A stretch of 64,000 nucleotides of DNA from Bacteroides sp. OM05-12 (GCF_003438995.1 NZ_QSUN01000011.1:39182-103181), one strand, 5' to 3'; shown: positions 1 through 10,472, counted from the stretch's first letter. Numbers and translations: made by a program. The notes: generated by a model from the sequence alone, not told the origin.

Positions 1-1617
1 TTAGGATTTATTGCGGCAACGGCATTACTCGTTGCCTGCAATGATGACGAGGATATGACGCAATCACGCATTTTCCGTCCTATTGAAATCACTGTTGACA
101 ACACAGGAGACGGTTATGTAGATTTCTCTTGGTATCCAAGTAAGAATGCATCCTCTTATGAAGTACAAATCTCTGAAGATGAAACTTTCTCTGAAGGTAA
201 AACTAATACTTACAGTGATTTAAAAGAAACCACACTCCATGTAACAGACGGAGTAGCAATCAACAGTACCGATCTCGACTCTCTTTATGTACGTATCCGT
301 GCATTCAGTGCATTGCAAGGTGTGGGTGATTCCGAATGGTTAGAAGCAATGAAATTCGCTCCTTACCGTGAAAACATCTTCTCTACATCCAATAACACTT
401 TCAAAAAAGAATATGTTAATAATACTAGTGTCATTGTACGCTGGAAAGAAGGAATAACCGATGTAGACCAACTGATTTTAAGAAACGCAGACGGCTCAAT
501 CAAAGATGAACACCTGCTTACACCGGAAGAAATAGATGCACGTTCCTATACATTCGAAGGACTAACGCCTTCTACCGTTTATTCCGTATCTATTTATAAT
601 GAAGGCAAACGTAGAGGTAAAGTAGTATTTACAACCCGCAGTGCAAACGAAGTCATCGTAACCGGCGTTGATGAATTACTCGCACAGTTAAAAGCTGTAG
701 AACCGGGATGGGTGATCCGTGTAAAAGCACTTTCCGAAGGAGCTCCTTATGAATTCTCTTCTGCACTTAATATCACAAAATCCGTAACTATCGAATCAGC
801 ATCAGATGCTCCGACTCAATTCTATCTTCCGGACGGAGTAAATCTTCGCGGAACTCTTGGAAAGGTTTCATTCAATGATTTAATCATCACAGGAGATGGT
901 GCTTCCGGAGAGAATACATTTAATTTGGCAAAAGCCGGAAATGATGCGGAAAGTGTAGCTTTCGCAAGTATCGATTCACTTGTTATCAGCGGATGTGAGA
1001 TTTCTAACTACAATAAAGCATTAATCTGCTATGGTCCGGATGATACCTCTTGTAATGTATTCATAGATAATAGTATTGTTCATGACATCAGTGCCGGTAA
1101 GAGCGCACAGGTTATTGATTTACGTAACGTTACCGTTACAAATATGAAGATTACGAATAGTACCTTCTACAATATGGAAAGAGCGTTTATCCGTGTGGCA
1201 AAGAACGAAAACAGTCAAAACTTTGAATTGAGCAACTGTACATTCTACAATACCAATGCTTCCAGCCAGTCATTCATCGATTTCAATAACGGCAGTAAGG
1301 GTACTTACCTTATTACAAACAACATCTTCTCCAATATTACAGGTAAAGGATGGACAATGCCTCAAGATAAAGATGCTGACGGGAAAGCTACACCGGCTAG
1401 CGGTTCAACATTGGAATACAGTTATAACTGTATATTCAATGTAAACTTCACCAGTAACGCTACTGCACAGTGGCATGTTGAAGAAGGTAACCGTCTGAAT
1501 ACCGATCCGATGTTTGCAGCACCTGAAACCGGTGACTTCACATTAAGCAGCAGTTCACCATGCTTATCAGGAGGTAAACGCGGAAGTATTATGGGCGACC
1601 CAAGATGGAAAAAATAA
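1..1617 (+). CDS. Surface lipoprotein, DUF4957/DUF5123-type, pectin locus (5' truncated by window)
   Basis: The reading frame is open from base 1, so the gene starts before the window. The first visible residues form the end of a lipoprotein signal peptide with lipobox LVAC followed by NDDED, the acidic pattern of surface-exposed Bacteroides lipoproteins. Two fibronectin-III-like segments follow, then a right-handed beta-helix-like C-terminal half with repeated Asn/Ser turns, as in DUF4957/DUF5123 proteins. This family is known from pectin utilisation loci as outer-surface glycan-binding or helper proteins. No catalytic motif was recognised. It lies just upstream of an HTCS and pectin-degrading enzymes, so a role in binding homogalacturonan at the cell surface is inferred. 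SusC/SusD genes are probably just left of the window. Confidence 0.75.
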   Translation, partial: LGFIAATALLVACNDDEDMTQSRIFRPIEITVDNTGDGYVDFSWYPSKNASSYEVQISEDETFSEGKTNTYSDLKETTLHVTDGVAINSTDLDSLYVRIRAFSALQGVGDSEWLEAMKFAPYRENIFSTSNNTFKKEYVNNTSVIVRWKEGITDVDQLILRNADGSIKDEHLLTPEEIDARSYTFEGLTPSTVYSVSIYNEGKRRGKVVFTTRSANEVIVTGVDELLAQLKAVEPGWVIRVKALSEGAPYEFSSALNITKSVTIESASDAPTQFYLPDGVNLRGTLGKVSFNDLIITGDGASGENTFNLAKAGNDAESVAFASIDSLVISGCEISNYNKALICYGPDDTSCNVFIDNSIVHDISAGKSAQVIDLRNVTVTNMKITNSTFYNMERAFIRVAKNENSQNFELSNCTFYNTNASSQSFIDFNNGSKGTYLITNNIFSNITGKGWTMPQDKDADGKATPASGSTLEYSYNCIFNVNFTSNATAQWHVEEGNRLNTDPMFAAPETGDFTLSSSSPCLSGGKRGSIMGDPRWKK

Positions 1618-1650
1618 CTTGATTTATTGAATTAAGAGTATCACTTTTTC

Positions 1651-1690
1651 AAAGAGTCGTTTTCTCATCATAGAGAAAGCGGCTCTTTTT
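1651..1690 (+). terminator. Intrinsic terminator after the surface lipoprotein gene
   Basis: An inverted repeat (AAAGAGTCGTTTTCT near 1651, matched by AGAGAAAGCGGCTCTTT near 1672) is followed by a T-rich run. It lies 34 bases after the stop codon and would end the upstream pectin operon. Confidence 0.75.
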
Positions 1691-1715
1691 ATTTTAGTCC
1701 TCCGTACCTCCTATT

Positions 1716-1803
1716 CGTTCAGCCATGGCAAGCCTTGCGTTTCACTATGGAAAGCCTGTCGTTTGCCCATGCTCATCCTTCCGTTCAAGCAAGGGCAAAC
1801 GCA
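1716..1803 (+). repeat. Intergenic repeat family 2, copy 1
   Basis: This stretch begins CGTTCAGCCATGGCAAG and contains CCTTGCGTTTCAC. The same order of motifs recurs at 41366-41452. The copy is imperfectly palindromic and GC-richer than its AT-rich surroundings. It fills the gap between the terminator and the HTCS promoter. The function is unknown. Confidence 0.6.
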
Positions 1804-1891
1804 TCATCCATATAGAAGTTCATATCACTTGATTATTTAGTTTATCACTGAAATAATTGGTCCTATACTTCCTGCTTTACTATATTTTATG

Positions 1892-1899
1892 TATTTTTG
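1892..1899 (+). promoter_or_regulatory. Putative -7 promoter box for the HTCS gene
   Basis: TATTTTTG fits the Bacteroides -7 consensus TAnnTTTG and lies 27 bases before the HTCS start. No good -33 box was seen at the usual spacing, which suggests weak expression, as is usual for a sensor. Confidence 0.45.
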
Positions 1900-1925
1900 A
1901 ATGCTAATAATAACTTAAAAGGACC

Positions 1926-4900
1926 ATGATGAAACACAGATTATTTATAGTTCTTGCTTTATTGATAAGTATATCCGCATCCGCACAATTAAAATGTTCT
2001 TTCAGGCATTATTCTTCCGAGGATGGTCTATCGCAAAACACTGTAATGAGTATAATGCAAGACCATAAAGGATTAATATGGCTGGCCACTTGGGACGGTA
2101 TCAATAAATTCGACGGCTATAATTTTAAAACCTATAAGGCTCGTCAGGGCAACTTTATCAGTCTGACCAACAACCGTGTGGACTTTATAAAAGAAGATAA
2201 ATACGGTTATCTTTGGGTTCTGACTTACGATAACCGTGCACACAGATTTGATCCCAGTACGGAAACGTTTGAACAGGTTCCTTCTTCCGGTGAGGGCAGC
2301 AACATTAACATACAGTCAATCGAAGTGATGCCTCAAGGTAGTGTTTGGCTACTGACCGAAAATGATGGTGCAATCCGTGCTACGACAGATGAAAAGACGC
2401 ATGAACTGTCCACAGAAATCTATTCTTTAAAGTCCGGTCTGTTCCCATGCCAAAAAGTTATTAAGGCTTGTGCCGACAAATCCGGTAACGAATGGTTGCT
2501 TACAGACAATGGTCTGGCTTTAATAAAGCCGGATAGTAATATTCCTGTTTCTTATTTCGTTGAAACGAAAGAGACTGGTTCGGACAGGAAACAATATTTC
2601 TACTCCTTCCAAGAACACGGAAATGAAATCTTTTTTGGCTCGGATAAAGGACGATTGTGGCGTTATCAAAAAGACGGAAGCAGATTCCAACTATTAGAAC
2701 TACCGGTAAAAGCCAATATCATAGAAATAAACACCCTTTCAAAAGATGAGATTGTAGCAACAACGCGTACCGAAGGGTTTTACGTATACAACTTGAAAAC
2801 TCAAAAAATAACTCCATATACAAAAGAATCAAACCCTGAATTATCCGGCATTAAAATAATGTCTACCTATGTAGATAAGCATCATGAATTATGGTTTGAA
2901 CTTAATAAACGCGGAGAAGTATGTCATTTCAATCCGTTTACCAAGAACTTAAAACGGGAAATACTCGTCACAGAACCCGGAAATGCGGCACGTTCGGAAC
3001 CTGCATTCCATATACATGAAGACGTAAACGACAGATTATGGGTACATCCCTATGGTGGAGGACTGTCTTATTTCGACAGAGAAAAGAATACATTGATACC
3101 GTTCTATAATAAACCGGGATCACCTGATTGGAAGTTCTCTAATAAATTACATTCCATCATGTCCGATCGTCAGGGCAACTTATGGCTATGCTCCCACTCT
3201 AAAGGATTGGAAAAAGTAACCTTTACTAATAATGAGTTTAATTTAGATACGCCATATCCACATGACTATGAATCGCTTAGCAATGAGGTGCGTGCATTGC
3301 TTAAAGATAAGGATGGAAACTTATGGGTTAGCGTAAAAGAAGGTATTGTCCGATTCTATAATCCCCAAAACATTTATATGGGATATCTGACCGAAAATGG
3401 TACCATATCTCAAAAAGGAGCACCAATGACAGGAGTTGTTTATTGCTTCTTCCAAGATTCCAAAGGTATCTTATGGATTGCGACTAAAGGGGATGGACTG
3501 GTACGTGCTCAAAAAAGTGGTGACAATTATATACTTACCCGTTATAAATATAATGCAGATGACATATACAGTTTAAGCCACAATGATGTCTATTCCGTCT
3601 TTGAAGACCATAAGGGACGTATCTGGATAGCAACTTTCGGAGGTGGCTTGAACTATATAGACAATCATAATGAAAAAATCACCTTTATCAATCATCGTAA
3701 TAACCTAAAAGGATATCCAATAGACCGTTGCCATCGCGTACGCCATATTACAACCGATAAATCCGGTAATATTTGGGTAGGAACAACAACCGGAGCACTT
3801 TGTTTCAATGAAAACTTCAAGAATGCGGAAGATGTTGTATTTCATCATTACTCCCGCGTTCCAAGCAATACAAATAGTTTGAGTAATAATGATGTGCATT
3901 GGATTATCTCTACCCAAAATAAAGATTTATATTTGGCTACTTTCGGTGGAGGATTGAATAAATTAACTTCCATAAATGAAAAAGGCGAAGCCATATTCAA
4001 ATCATATACAGTAAAAGACGGCGCTCCTTCTGACGTAATGCTTTCTATTCAGGAAGATAATCACGGACAACTCTGGATTAGCACTGAAAACGGACTAAGC
4101 AAGTTCGTTCCCTCTACTGAAAAATTTGAGAATTATGATGAAGGCCGTTTCGACCTCAGTACCCGTTTCAATGAAGGGGCTTCGGCCAAATCACGTGATA
4201 ATAAGCTTTACTTCGGAACAAGCAACGGAGTGCTTAGCTTTATTCCCGATTCCGTTCGAAAAAGTACCTATGTCCCTACCCTGATATTCTCTAAATTGTC
4301 CATAGCCAATGTGGAAGTAGTGCCTGGAGAGGATGGCTCCATTCTGAAAAAAGGATTGGACGATACAAACAAGCTGATTCTTTCCCATAAAGAAAATATC
4401 TTTACTATACAATATGCAGCATTGGATATGGTAAAACCGGAAAACATCAAATATGCTTATTTTCTGGAAGGATTCGACGAGGACTGGAACTATGTAGACA
4501 AGCAGCGTACAGCCACATACACCAACTTACCTAAAGGGAATTATACCCTCAAAGCCAAATCCACAAACAGCGAAGGTGTATGGGTAGAAAACGAACGTAC
4601 ACTGCATATAACCGTACTTCCTTCTTTCTGGGAAACACCACTTGCATTTTTGCTTTATGTGCTCTTTATCATAATAATAATCTTAATCACAGTATATATC
4701 TTATTTACTATATATCGTCTAAAGCATGAAGTTTCTGTAGAGCAGCAAGTTTCAGACATAAAACTACGCTTCTTTACCAATATATCTCATGAACTTCGTA
4801 CCCCTCTTACACTTATCGCAGGTCCGGTAGAATATGTTTTAAAGAATACAAGGCTTCCGGAAGATGCCCGCGAACAGCTTCAGATAGTGGAACGCAATAC

Positions 4901-6359
4901 AGATCGCATGCTGCGGTTAGTTAATCAGATACTTGACTTCCGCAAAATACAAAACAGAAAAATGAAGCTACAAGTACAAGAAATTGATATAGTACCTTTC
5001 ACACGCCGTATAATGGACAATTTCGAAGCAATGGCAGAGGAGCATCATATTGACTTCATTTTCGAAAGCGAGACTACAAGTTTAAAACTATGGGTAGATG
5101 AAGACAAATTTGAGAAGATCATCTTTAATTTACTATCCAATGCGTTCAAATACACTCCACAAGGGAAAATGATTACTGTATTCATCCATGAAGATGAAAA
5201 GACAGTAGCACTGGGTGTACAAGATCAGGGTATAGGAATTGCCGAGAATAAAAAAGGATCGTTATTTGTTCGTTTTGAAAACCTGATGGATAAGAACTTA
5301 TTTAACCAAAGTAGTTCCGGTATAGGACTTTCATTGGTAAAAGAGCTTGTAGAAATGCATAAAGCCTCCATTACAGTAGACAGTGAATTGGGAGAAGGAA
5401 GCTGCTTTACTGTAAACTTCCGCAAAGGAAAAGAACATTATGACGAAAACGTTGAACTCATTCTGAATGACTCCGACTCACCGATGGCTTCAAATATCAA
5501 AGTCATCGATATGAAATCCTCTGTTCCTGAAGTTGAAGAAGACATAAATATAGATTTAGAAGATAATCAAAAAGATACCATGCTTTTAGTAGAAGACAAC
5601 TTAGAATTACGTTTCTTCTTACGCAGCATTTTCTCCTCCGAATTCAGAGTTATAGAAGCAGCAAACGGTATAGAAGGTTGGAACAAAGCTCTAAAGTTCA
5701 TCCCTAATATTATCATCAGTGATGTTATGATGCCGGAAAAAGATGGCATTGAATTAGCAAAGGAACTACGTGCCAATATTTCTACCAGTCATATCCCTAT
5801 TGTACTGCTAACGGCAAAAGCGTCTATTGAAAGTAAATTGGAAGGGTTGGAATTAGGTGCGGATGATTATATCACAAAACCATTTAGCTCCACTTATCTA
5901 AAGGCCAGAGTAGACAATCTATTGGCACAACGCCGGAAACTCCAGGAAATCTATCGGGCTAACTTAATGAACATACCTTCTGCACAGGAAGAGAAGGAAG
6001 CTCCTATACAACCGGAGATGTCATCCAGTGACCGTAAATTCATGGACAAATTAGTTGAACTGATGGAGAAAAACATGGATAACGGTGATATGGTAGTGGA
6101 CGATCTTGTACAAGAATTAGCCGTAAGCCGATCCGTATTCTTCAAAAAATTAAAGACTCTGACAGGACTTGCTCCTATCGAATTTATAAAAGAAATGCGT
6201 GTTAAGCGAGCAGCGCAATTGATTGAGACCGGAGAATTTAATATGACGCAAATCTCTTATATGGTAGGTATTAATGATCCTCGTTATTTCAGTAAGTGCT
6301 TTAAACAGAAATACGGAATGACTCCTACAGAATACAAAGAGAAAGTCATAAAAAAATAA
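1926..6359 (+). CDS. Hybrid two-component system sensor-regulator (HTCS) of the pectin locus
   Basis: This is a one-protein signalling system of 1477 residues. A signal peptide is followed by a periplasmic double beta-propeller of Reg_prop repeats (WLATWDGINKFD-like units) and a Y_Y_Y domain up to about residue 895. One membrane helix lies near 903-930. The HisKA domain has its phospho-accepting His near 955 in NISHELRTP. The ATPase domain shows DQGIGIA and SGIGLSLVKEL. The receiver starts near 1219 with Asp near 1266 in SDVMMP. An AraC-type DNA-binding domain covers about 1370-1470. HTCS proteins sense oligosaccharides in the periplasm and activate the adjacent polysaccharide locus. The neighbours are pectinases, so a pectin oligosaccharide is the likely ligand; this is inferred from context. 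All key residues are present. Confidence 0.95.
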   Translation: MMKHRLFIVLALLISISASAQLKCSFRHYSSEDGLSQNTVMSIMQDHKGLIWLATWDGINKFDGYNFKTYKARQGNFISLTNNRVDFIKEDKYGYLWVLTYDNRAHRFDPSTETFEQVPSSGEGSNINIQSIEVMPQGSVWLLTENDGAIRATTDEKTHELSTEIYSLKSGLFPCQKVIKACADKSGNEWLLTDNGLALIKPDSNIPVSYFVETKETGSDRKQYFYSFQEHGNEIFFGSDKGRLWRYQKDGSRFQLLELPVKANIIEINTLSKDEIVATTRTEGFYVYNLKTQKITPYTKESNPELSGIKIMSTYVDKHHELWFELNKRGEVCHFNPFTKNLKREILVTEPGNAARSEPAFHIHEDVNDRLWVHPYGGGLSYFDREKNTLIPFYNKPGSPDWKFSNKLHSIMSDRQGNLWLCSHSKGLEKVTFTNNEFNLDTPYPHDYESLSNEVRALLKDKDGNLWVSVKEGIVRFYNPQNIYMGYLTENGTISQKGAPMTGVVYCFFQDSKGILWIATKGDGLVRAQKSGDNYILTRYKYNADDIYSLSHNDVYSVFEDHKGRIWIATFGGGLNYIDNHNEKITFINHRNNLKGYPIDRCHRVRHITTDKSGNIWVGTTTGALCFNENFKNAEDVVFHHYSRVPSNTNSLSNNDVHWIISTQNKDLYLATFGGGLNKLTSINEKGEAIFKSYTVKDGAPSDVMLSIQEDNHGQLWISTENGLSKFVPSTEKFENYDEGRFDLSTRFNEGASAKSRDNKLYFGTSNGVLSFIPDSVRKSTYVPTLIFSKLSIANVEVVPGEDGSILKKGLDDTNKLILSHKENIFTIQYAALDMVKPENIKYAYFLEGFDEDWNYVDKQRTATYTNLPKGNYTLKAKSTNSEGVWVENERTLHITVLPSFWETPLAFLLYVLFIIIIILITVYILFTIYRLKHEVSVEQQVSDIKLRFFTNISHELRTPLTLIAGPVEYVLKNTRLPEDAREQLQIVERNTDRMLRLVNQILDFRKIQNRKMKLQVQEIDIVPFTRRIMDNFEAMAEEHHIDFIFESETTSLKLWVDEDKFEKIIFNLLSNAFKYTPQGKMITVFIHEDEKTVALGVQDQGIGIAENKKGSLFVRFENLMDKNLFNQSSSGIGLSLVKELVEMHKASITVDSELGEGSCFTVNFRKGKEHYDENVELILNDSDSPMASNIKVIDMKSSVPEVEEDINIDLEDNQKDTMLLVEDNLELRFFLRSIFSSEFRVIEAANGIEGWNKALKFIPNIIISDVMMPEKDGIELAKELRANISTSHIPIVLLTAKASIESKLEGLELGADDYITKPFSSTYLKARVDNLLAQRRKLQEIYRANLMNIPSAQEEKEAPIQPEMSSSDRKFMDKLVELMEKNMDNGDMVVDDLVQELAVSRSVFFKKLKTLTGLAPIEFIKEMRVKRAAQLIETGEFNMTQISYMVGINDPRYFSKCFKQKYGMTPTEYKEKVIKK

Positions 6360-6378
6360 GAAAGGCATTTTATCCAAT

Positions 6379-6409
6379 ATCAGAACATCGTTTTTCACGA
6401 TGTTCTGAT
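6379..6409. terminator. Convergent intrinsic terminator between HTCS and esterase operon
   Basis: A perfect 13-bp stem, ATCAGAACATCGT with ACGATGTTCTGAT, has a five-base loop and is followed by a T-rich tail on the plus strand. It overlaps the stop codon of the minus-strand CE12-CE8 gene and serves the HTCS transcript, possibly both. Confidence 0.85.
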
Positions 6410-8169
6410 TATTTTATTTCAGTTGTAGGATTCCATCCGTCATCACCCGAAAGTATCTTTTCAACTGTATAATCTTTTATATTTTCCAACTGTCTTGAAA
6501 AAGATGCGCGGGCTTTGGGATTTGCTCCTTCCCCTACATTCTCATACTCAGCATAAAAAACAGTTTTCTCAGCTTCTTTTTTATTCCAATTATTCCAACC
6601 TTCGGCCAAAATATGCTTTCCTAAGTTACAATGAATAAAAACGGCTTGCGCATACGGACGCCATGGACGAGACAGATATACTTTATCCACATCATCGTCT
6701 GCCGTTAAGTTACAATCGAAGAAAACATAACCGTAAGCTTTTCCCCGATCCGTGGCAGGAGCTGTTACATAGCCATTTCTTTTGCTATGTACTATGCAAC
6801 GATTAAAGACAGCCATAGACCATCCGAAAATAAAATCCACAGTTCCTTCAATATAACAATCCTCATAATATTGACGACTGTATCTGCCATAAGTATAAAG
6901 TGTATCTTGATTACCTAAAAAACGACATCTTTTAAAAGTAGTACGGTCTCCACTAACAAAACAGGCTACCGCCTGCCCCACTTGTCCTGCCGTATTCTCG
7001 AAAGTTATGTTTTCAGCATAAAAATCGGGAGCATATATATAACATGAGGCAGATCCCGAAGTAGACATATTCTCGCCAAAGCGATTCTTCTTAGCAGCAT
7101 AATCATCACCACTAATCACCGCTCCTTCTTGCCCGATTAAGGATAAATTGATCTTGCTCTCCGGGATAATCAGTTTTTCTTTATAAACCCCTTTACGAAG
7201 CAAAATAGTAGTTCTCCTTTCTTTGCGGAAATCAGGCACGGCATTAACAGCCTCCTGTATTGTAAAAAAGTCACCACTGCCATCTTTGGCCACGACAAAA
7301 TCATAATAACAAACATATTTCTCTAATTCAGGAATAGCTTCACTTATAGCTGTAACAGCAAGTTTTGCCACTACCCTTGCACCATATATATTAAGATGTG
7401 TATTATCCTCTTTTCCTTTCGGACATATCGGAACGGTGTTCTGAGGTATCCACATATATAATTCCTTTGACTTTTCAGGTCCTAAACCTTCCACTAAATC
7501 ATGAGTAATCCGGTTCAAATCAATAAACACCACATCCAAATCTTTAGCCACATTACGAGGTGAATTAAGATACTCACCGTGTGTATCGATCAATATATCT
7601 CCTTCTTTAGGATGCTCACTTATGGCAGAAACAACTTTAGGTGCATCATCTTCAAGAATTGCATTCGTGTTATTCCGAAAATTACGTCTGACTATGGAAT
7701 TAAACAAAACAGGTATCCCCCCTTTTTCCTTTGTTTCTTTTACGAAACGACGCAAATTATCATCAAATGTACTTCCCGGGACCGTATGACGCAGTTCATC
7801 AGGTTTTTCATCATTATGTCCAAACTGAATGAAAACATAATCTCCCTTTCTAACCTGAGAGATTACTTCATCCCAAAGTCCTTCATCAATAAAGCTTTTC
7901 GAGCTGCGTCCATTCTTCGCATAGTTACAGACACGAATATTTTCAGTAAAAAAACCGGGAAGCATCTGTCCCCATCCCCGCTCAGGATTACCACCGACTA
8001 AATTCTTATTAGCCATAGTAGAATCACCAATCATAAAGATTGTGATGTCTCTTTGTTCTTCTTTGAAAGCAAAAAAGAAAAAGCTAACCATCAGTAATAA
8101 GACAGCTCTATGCCTAACTTTACCACAGATAATTCTATGATTACTCGTTATCACTTGAATGGAAACCAA
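6409..8169 (-). CDS. CE12-CE8 fusion: GDSL acetylesterase plus pectin methylesterase
   Basis: Two esterases are joined in one chain of 586 residues. The N-terminal half is a CE12-type SGNH hydrolase: GDSTMA carries the Ser, FGHND follows, and DNTHLNIYGA carries the Asp/His pair. The C-terminal half is a CE8 pectin methylesterase with QAVA, GNQDTL, DFIFG and an LSRPW variant of the usual LGRPW. CE12 enzymes remove acetyl groups and CE8 enzymes remove methyl esters from pectin, which opens it to lyases. A hydrophobic stretch near residues 22-36 suggests export; the true start may be the Met near residue 27. The reading frame overlaps the end of the upstream CE8 gene by 19 bases, which indicates translational coupling. 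It is the last gene of the operon. Confidence 0.92.
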   Translation of the reverse strand: MVSIQVITSNHRIICGKVRHRAVLLLMVSFFFFAFKEEQRDITIFMIGDSTMANKNLVGGNPERGWGQMLPGFFTENIRVCNYAKNGRSSKSFIDEGLWDEVISQVRKGDYVFIQFGHNDEKPDELRHTVPGSTFDDNLRRFVKETKEKGGIPVLFNSIVRRNFRNNTNAILEDDAPKVVSAISEHPKEGDILIDTHGEYLNSPRNVAKDLDVVFIDLNRITHDLVEGLGPEKSKELYMWIPQNTVPICPKGKEDNTHLNIYGARVVAKLAVTAISEAIPELEKYVCYYDFVVAKDGSGDFFTIQEAVNAVPDFRKERRTTILLRKGVYKEKLIIPESKINLSLIGQEGAVISGDDYAAKKNRFGENMSTSGSASCYIYAPDFYAENITFENTAGQVGQAVACFVSGDRTTFKRCRFLGNQDTLYTYGRYSRQYYEDCYIEGTVDFIFGWSMAVFNRCIVHSKRNGYVTAPATDRGKAYGYVFFDCNLTADDDVDKVYLSRPWRPYAQAVFIHCNLGKHILAEGWNNWNKKEAEKTVFYAEYENVGEGANPKARASFSRQLENIKDYTVEKILSGDDGWNPTTEIK

Positions 8170-9104
8170 TTAATATCCTCTCCGAATATATTTTCGATAG
8201 AGAGTAACGCTTCTTCTTTCGTCAACTGCTTTGCCCATTTTACTCTGCCTGTTGTGTCGGCACCTTCGCCTTTATTCATGAATTCCGCATAACGTGCTGT
8301 TTTTTCATTATCCGGGTTCTTCCAATTATGCCATCCTGCAGCACAAATATGTTTACCAAAATCACAATTCATAAATATAGTTGAGGCATACGGACGCCAC
8401 GGACGTCCCAAATAAACTTTCGTAACGCCATTATCTGCCGTTAATCTACAATTCTTAAAAACATATCCATATTTTACCTCTTTAGGAGTAGCCGCAGCCG
8501 TAATATAAGAATTTGATTTACTGTGAATCTGACAGAAATCAAACAAAGCAGTAGAAGGTCCGAATAAAAAATCAGTAGTACCTTCTATATAGCATTTATA
8601 AAAATACAAGCGTGTCCTCTCTGCTCCGGTATATACCGTATCCTGATTCCCAAGAAAGCGACAACCAATAAAAATCAGCCGATCTCCTTCCGTGTGTAAG
8701 GCTACAGCCTGCCCTGTTCCTTTAGGAGCATTATTCTCTATTGTTATATTCTTCAAAGTAATATCACTCCCTTCAATTTTTAAAGTATAAGAGCGAAAAG
8801 TCCCCATTTTGTTGATATTAGCTCCATCATCATAAGTGAGGATCGTTTTCTCAGCATCCTCTCCTACAATAATCACATTTTTTATCCAAGAGGGCACTAC
8901 AACTTTTTCCTTATAAACTCCATTTTTTACATATACCACAACTGTATAATCCATAAAAGCACGAATACTTTCAATAGCATCTTGAATCTTATCGTACTTT
9001 CCACTTCCATCATGGGCTACAACCAATGTATCCTTTATCTCTGCTTCAGCACAAAGACTGGAACAAAGAAATAAGAGCAAAAGCCTAAATACTCTGACAG
9101 ACAT
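8151..9104 (-). CDS. Pectin methylesterase, CE8
   Basis: This 317-residue enzyme has a signal peptide ending near CAEA and a single CE8 beta-helix. Family motifs are GVYKEKV, GQAVAL, GNQDTV, DFLFG with a catalytic Asp, and LGRPWRP with the conserved Arg and Trp. It would remove methyl esters from homogalacturonan. It starts 2 bases after the PL1 stop and runs 19 bases into the next esterase. Two CE8 domains in a row suggest different ester patterns or compartments; that is inference. Confidence 0.93.
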   Translation of the reverse strand: MSVRVFRLLLLFLCSSLCAEAEIKDTLVVAHDGSGKYDKIQDAIESIRAFMDYTVVVYVKNGVYKEKVVVPSWIKNVIIVGEDAEKTILTYDDGANINKMGTFRSYTLKIEGSDITLKNITIENNAPKGTGQAVALHTEGDRLIFIGCRFLGNQDTVYTGAERTRLYFYKCYIEGTTDFLFGPSTALFDFCQIHSKSNSYITAAATPKEVKYGYVFKNCRLTADNGVTKVYLGRPWRPYASTIFMNCDFGKHICAAGWHNWKNPDNEKTARYAEFMNKGEGADTTGRVKWAKQLTKEEALLSIENIFGEDINWFPFK

Positions 9105-9106
9105 CT

Positions 9107-10453
9107 TTACTTAATCAATGAATTTATATAAACTTCAATATTAGTATATTGCTTATCCAAAGTATATTCAGAAGCATCCTCCGGATTGTTCGGATCAAGA
9201 TTATTAGCAACTTCCCAAATATCAGGCATACCGTCATTATCTGAATCCGATTCTATAGAAGTTTGAGAAACAAACTTCAAAAATCCACCAACTTGATTTT
9301 GAGAATCTATCATACCTTTATCTCCGTATGTATAAGTTCCTTTCCTCACTTCCTCAACAACCCGGCTGTCAATTTTATCACGTACTAATGAAGCTCCGGC
9401 TTTCTCTAAAACCAATTTATAAGCTTGTTCTGCAGGTTGTGTACTCACCGCTTCATAAGGTAACGGAGACCAAAGAAGCACTGTGTCCATCTTTACCTCT
9501 CCTTTAGGCTTAACTCCCAACCAATTACTATTTGTCACTTTAGGTTCACCTTCTACATAATTTCCTTCAATATAAAACTTTCCACACGGCAAATACGGCT
9601 GAAAGATACGGGAACGATTCTTTTCAGTAGCAGGTCCCGGTTTATAATAATTGTTCACAATATTAATGGTACGGGTATCTCCACCATAAGAACTGTTTTT
9701 ACCCCAATTATAAATAACATTATTTCTGAAATCGATTACTCCGGCAACACTCGTTATACCCGGATGGCAGAAACGAGGATTACGGCTATCATGATGGGCC
9801 AATAAATTATGATGGAAAGAAGCTCCATCACCACCCCATATACCCCCATATCCATGATTACCTTTTACATGGACACTCTTTCTCAAACTTTCGGAGATCA
9901 AGCACCATTGCAAAGTAAAGTTCTGATTACCATAGAACGTTGCACATTCATCCGTACTCCAGCTCATAGTACAATGATCGATAATAATATCTTTATATGC
10001 AGGTTTGCCATTATGTCCTCCGACACAATTAATGGCATCATCTTCCACCTTATTAATATCACCCAAACGGAAACGAAGATAACGGATAATTATATTATCA
10101 GCCTTTAATTTTACAGGATAACCCGCAATAGTAATACCCTCTCCCGGTGCAGTCTGTCCGGCAATAGTAACGTTTCCCTTATTGATATCTAAAGAACGGG
10201 TCAGGAAAATAGTTCCTGAAACTTTAAAAACAATAATACGAGGTCCATCCTTCTGTAATGCATGACGCAGACTTCCTTCACCGGAATCTTCCAAATTAGT
10301 AACACAAATCACTTTACCTCCACGTCCACCGGTAGTATATCGCCCAAATCCTTCAGCACCAGGAAAAGCCAATGCTGTGTTTTCATCTTGCTGTGCAAAA
10401 ACTGTTCCCGAAAGAATCACACACAGTAATAATAATGTTTTTCTAATATTCAT
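9107..10453 (-). CDS. Pectate lyase, PL1
   Basis: The protein has 448 residues with a clear signal peptide (cleavage near VFAQ). The N-terminal FPGAEGFGRYTTGGRGG is typical of this Bacteroides PL1 subfamily. The beta-helix continues with DHCTMSWSTDE and the HHDSRNPRF segment, whose Arg residues match the PL1 active-site region. The C-terminus has a DSDNDGMPDIWE calcium-binding repeat, as in thrombospondin-3-like motifs, consistent with calcium-dependent lyases. It would cut polygalacturonate by beta-elimination to unsaturated oligomers, the substrates of the GH105 encoded just upstream. Confidence 0.92.
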   Translation of the reverse strand: MNIRKTLLLLCVILSGTVFAQQDENTALAFPGAEGFGRYTTGGRGGKVICVTNLEDSGEGSLRHALQKDGPRIIVFKVSGTIFLTRSLDINKGNVTIAGQTAPGEGITIAGYPVKLKADNIIIRYLRFRLGDINKVEDDAINCVGGHNGKPAYKDIIIDHCTMSWSTDECATFYGNQNFTLQWCLISESLRKSVHVKGNHGYGGIWGGDGASFHHNLLAHHDSRNPRFCHPGITSVAGVIDFRNNVIYNWGKNSSYGGDTRTINIVNNYYKPGPATEKNRSRIFQPYLPCGKFYIEGNYVEGEPKVTNSNWLGVKPKGEVKMDTVLLWSPLPYEAVSTQPAEQAYKLVLEKAGASLVRDKIDSRVVEEVRKGTYTYGDKGMIDSQNQVGGFLKFVSQTSIESDSDNDGMPDIWEVANNLDPNNPEDASEYTLDKQYTNIEVYINSLIK

Positions 10454-10472
10454 TTTAGTATATCTTTAAATT

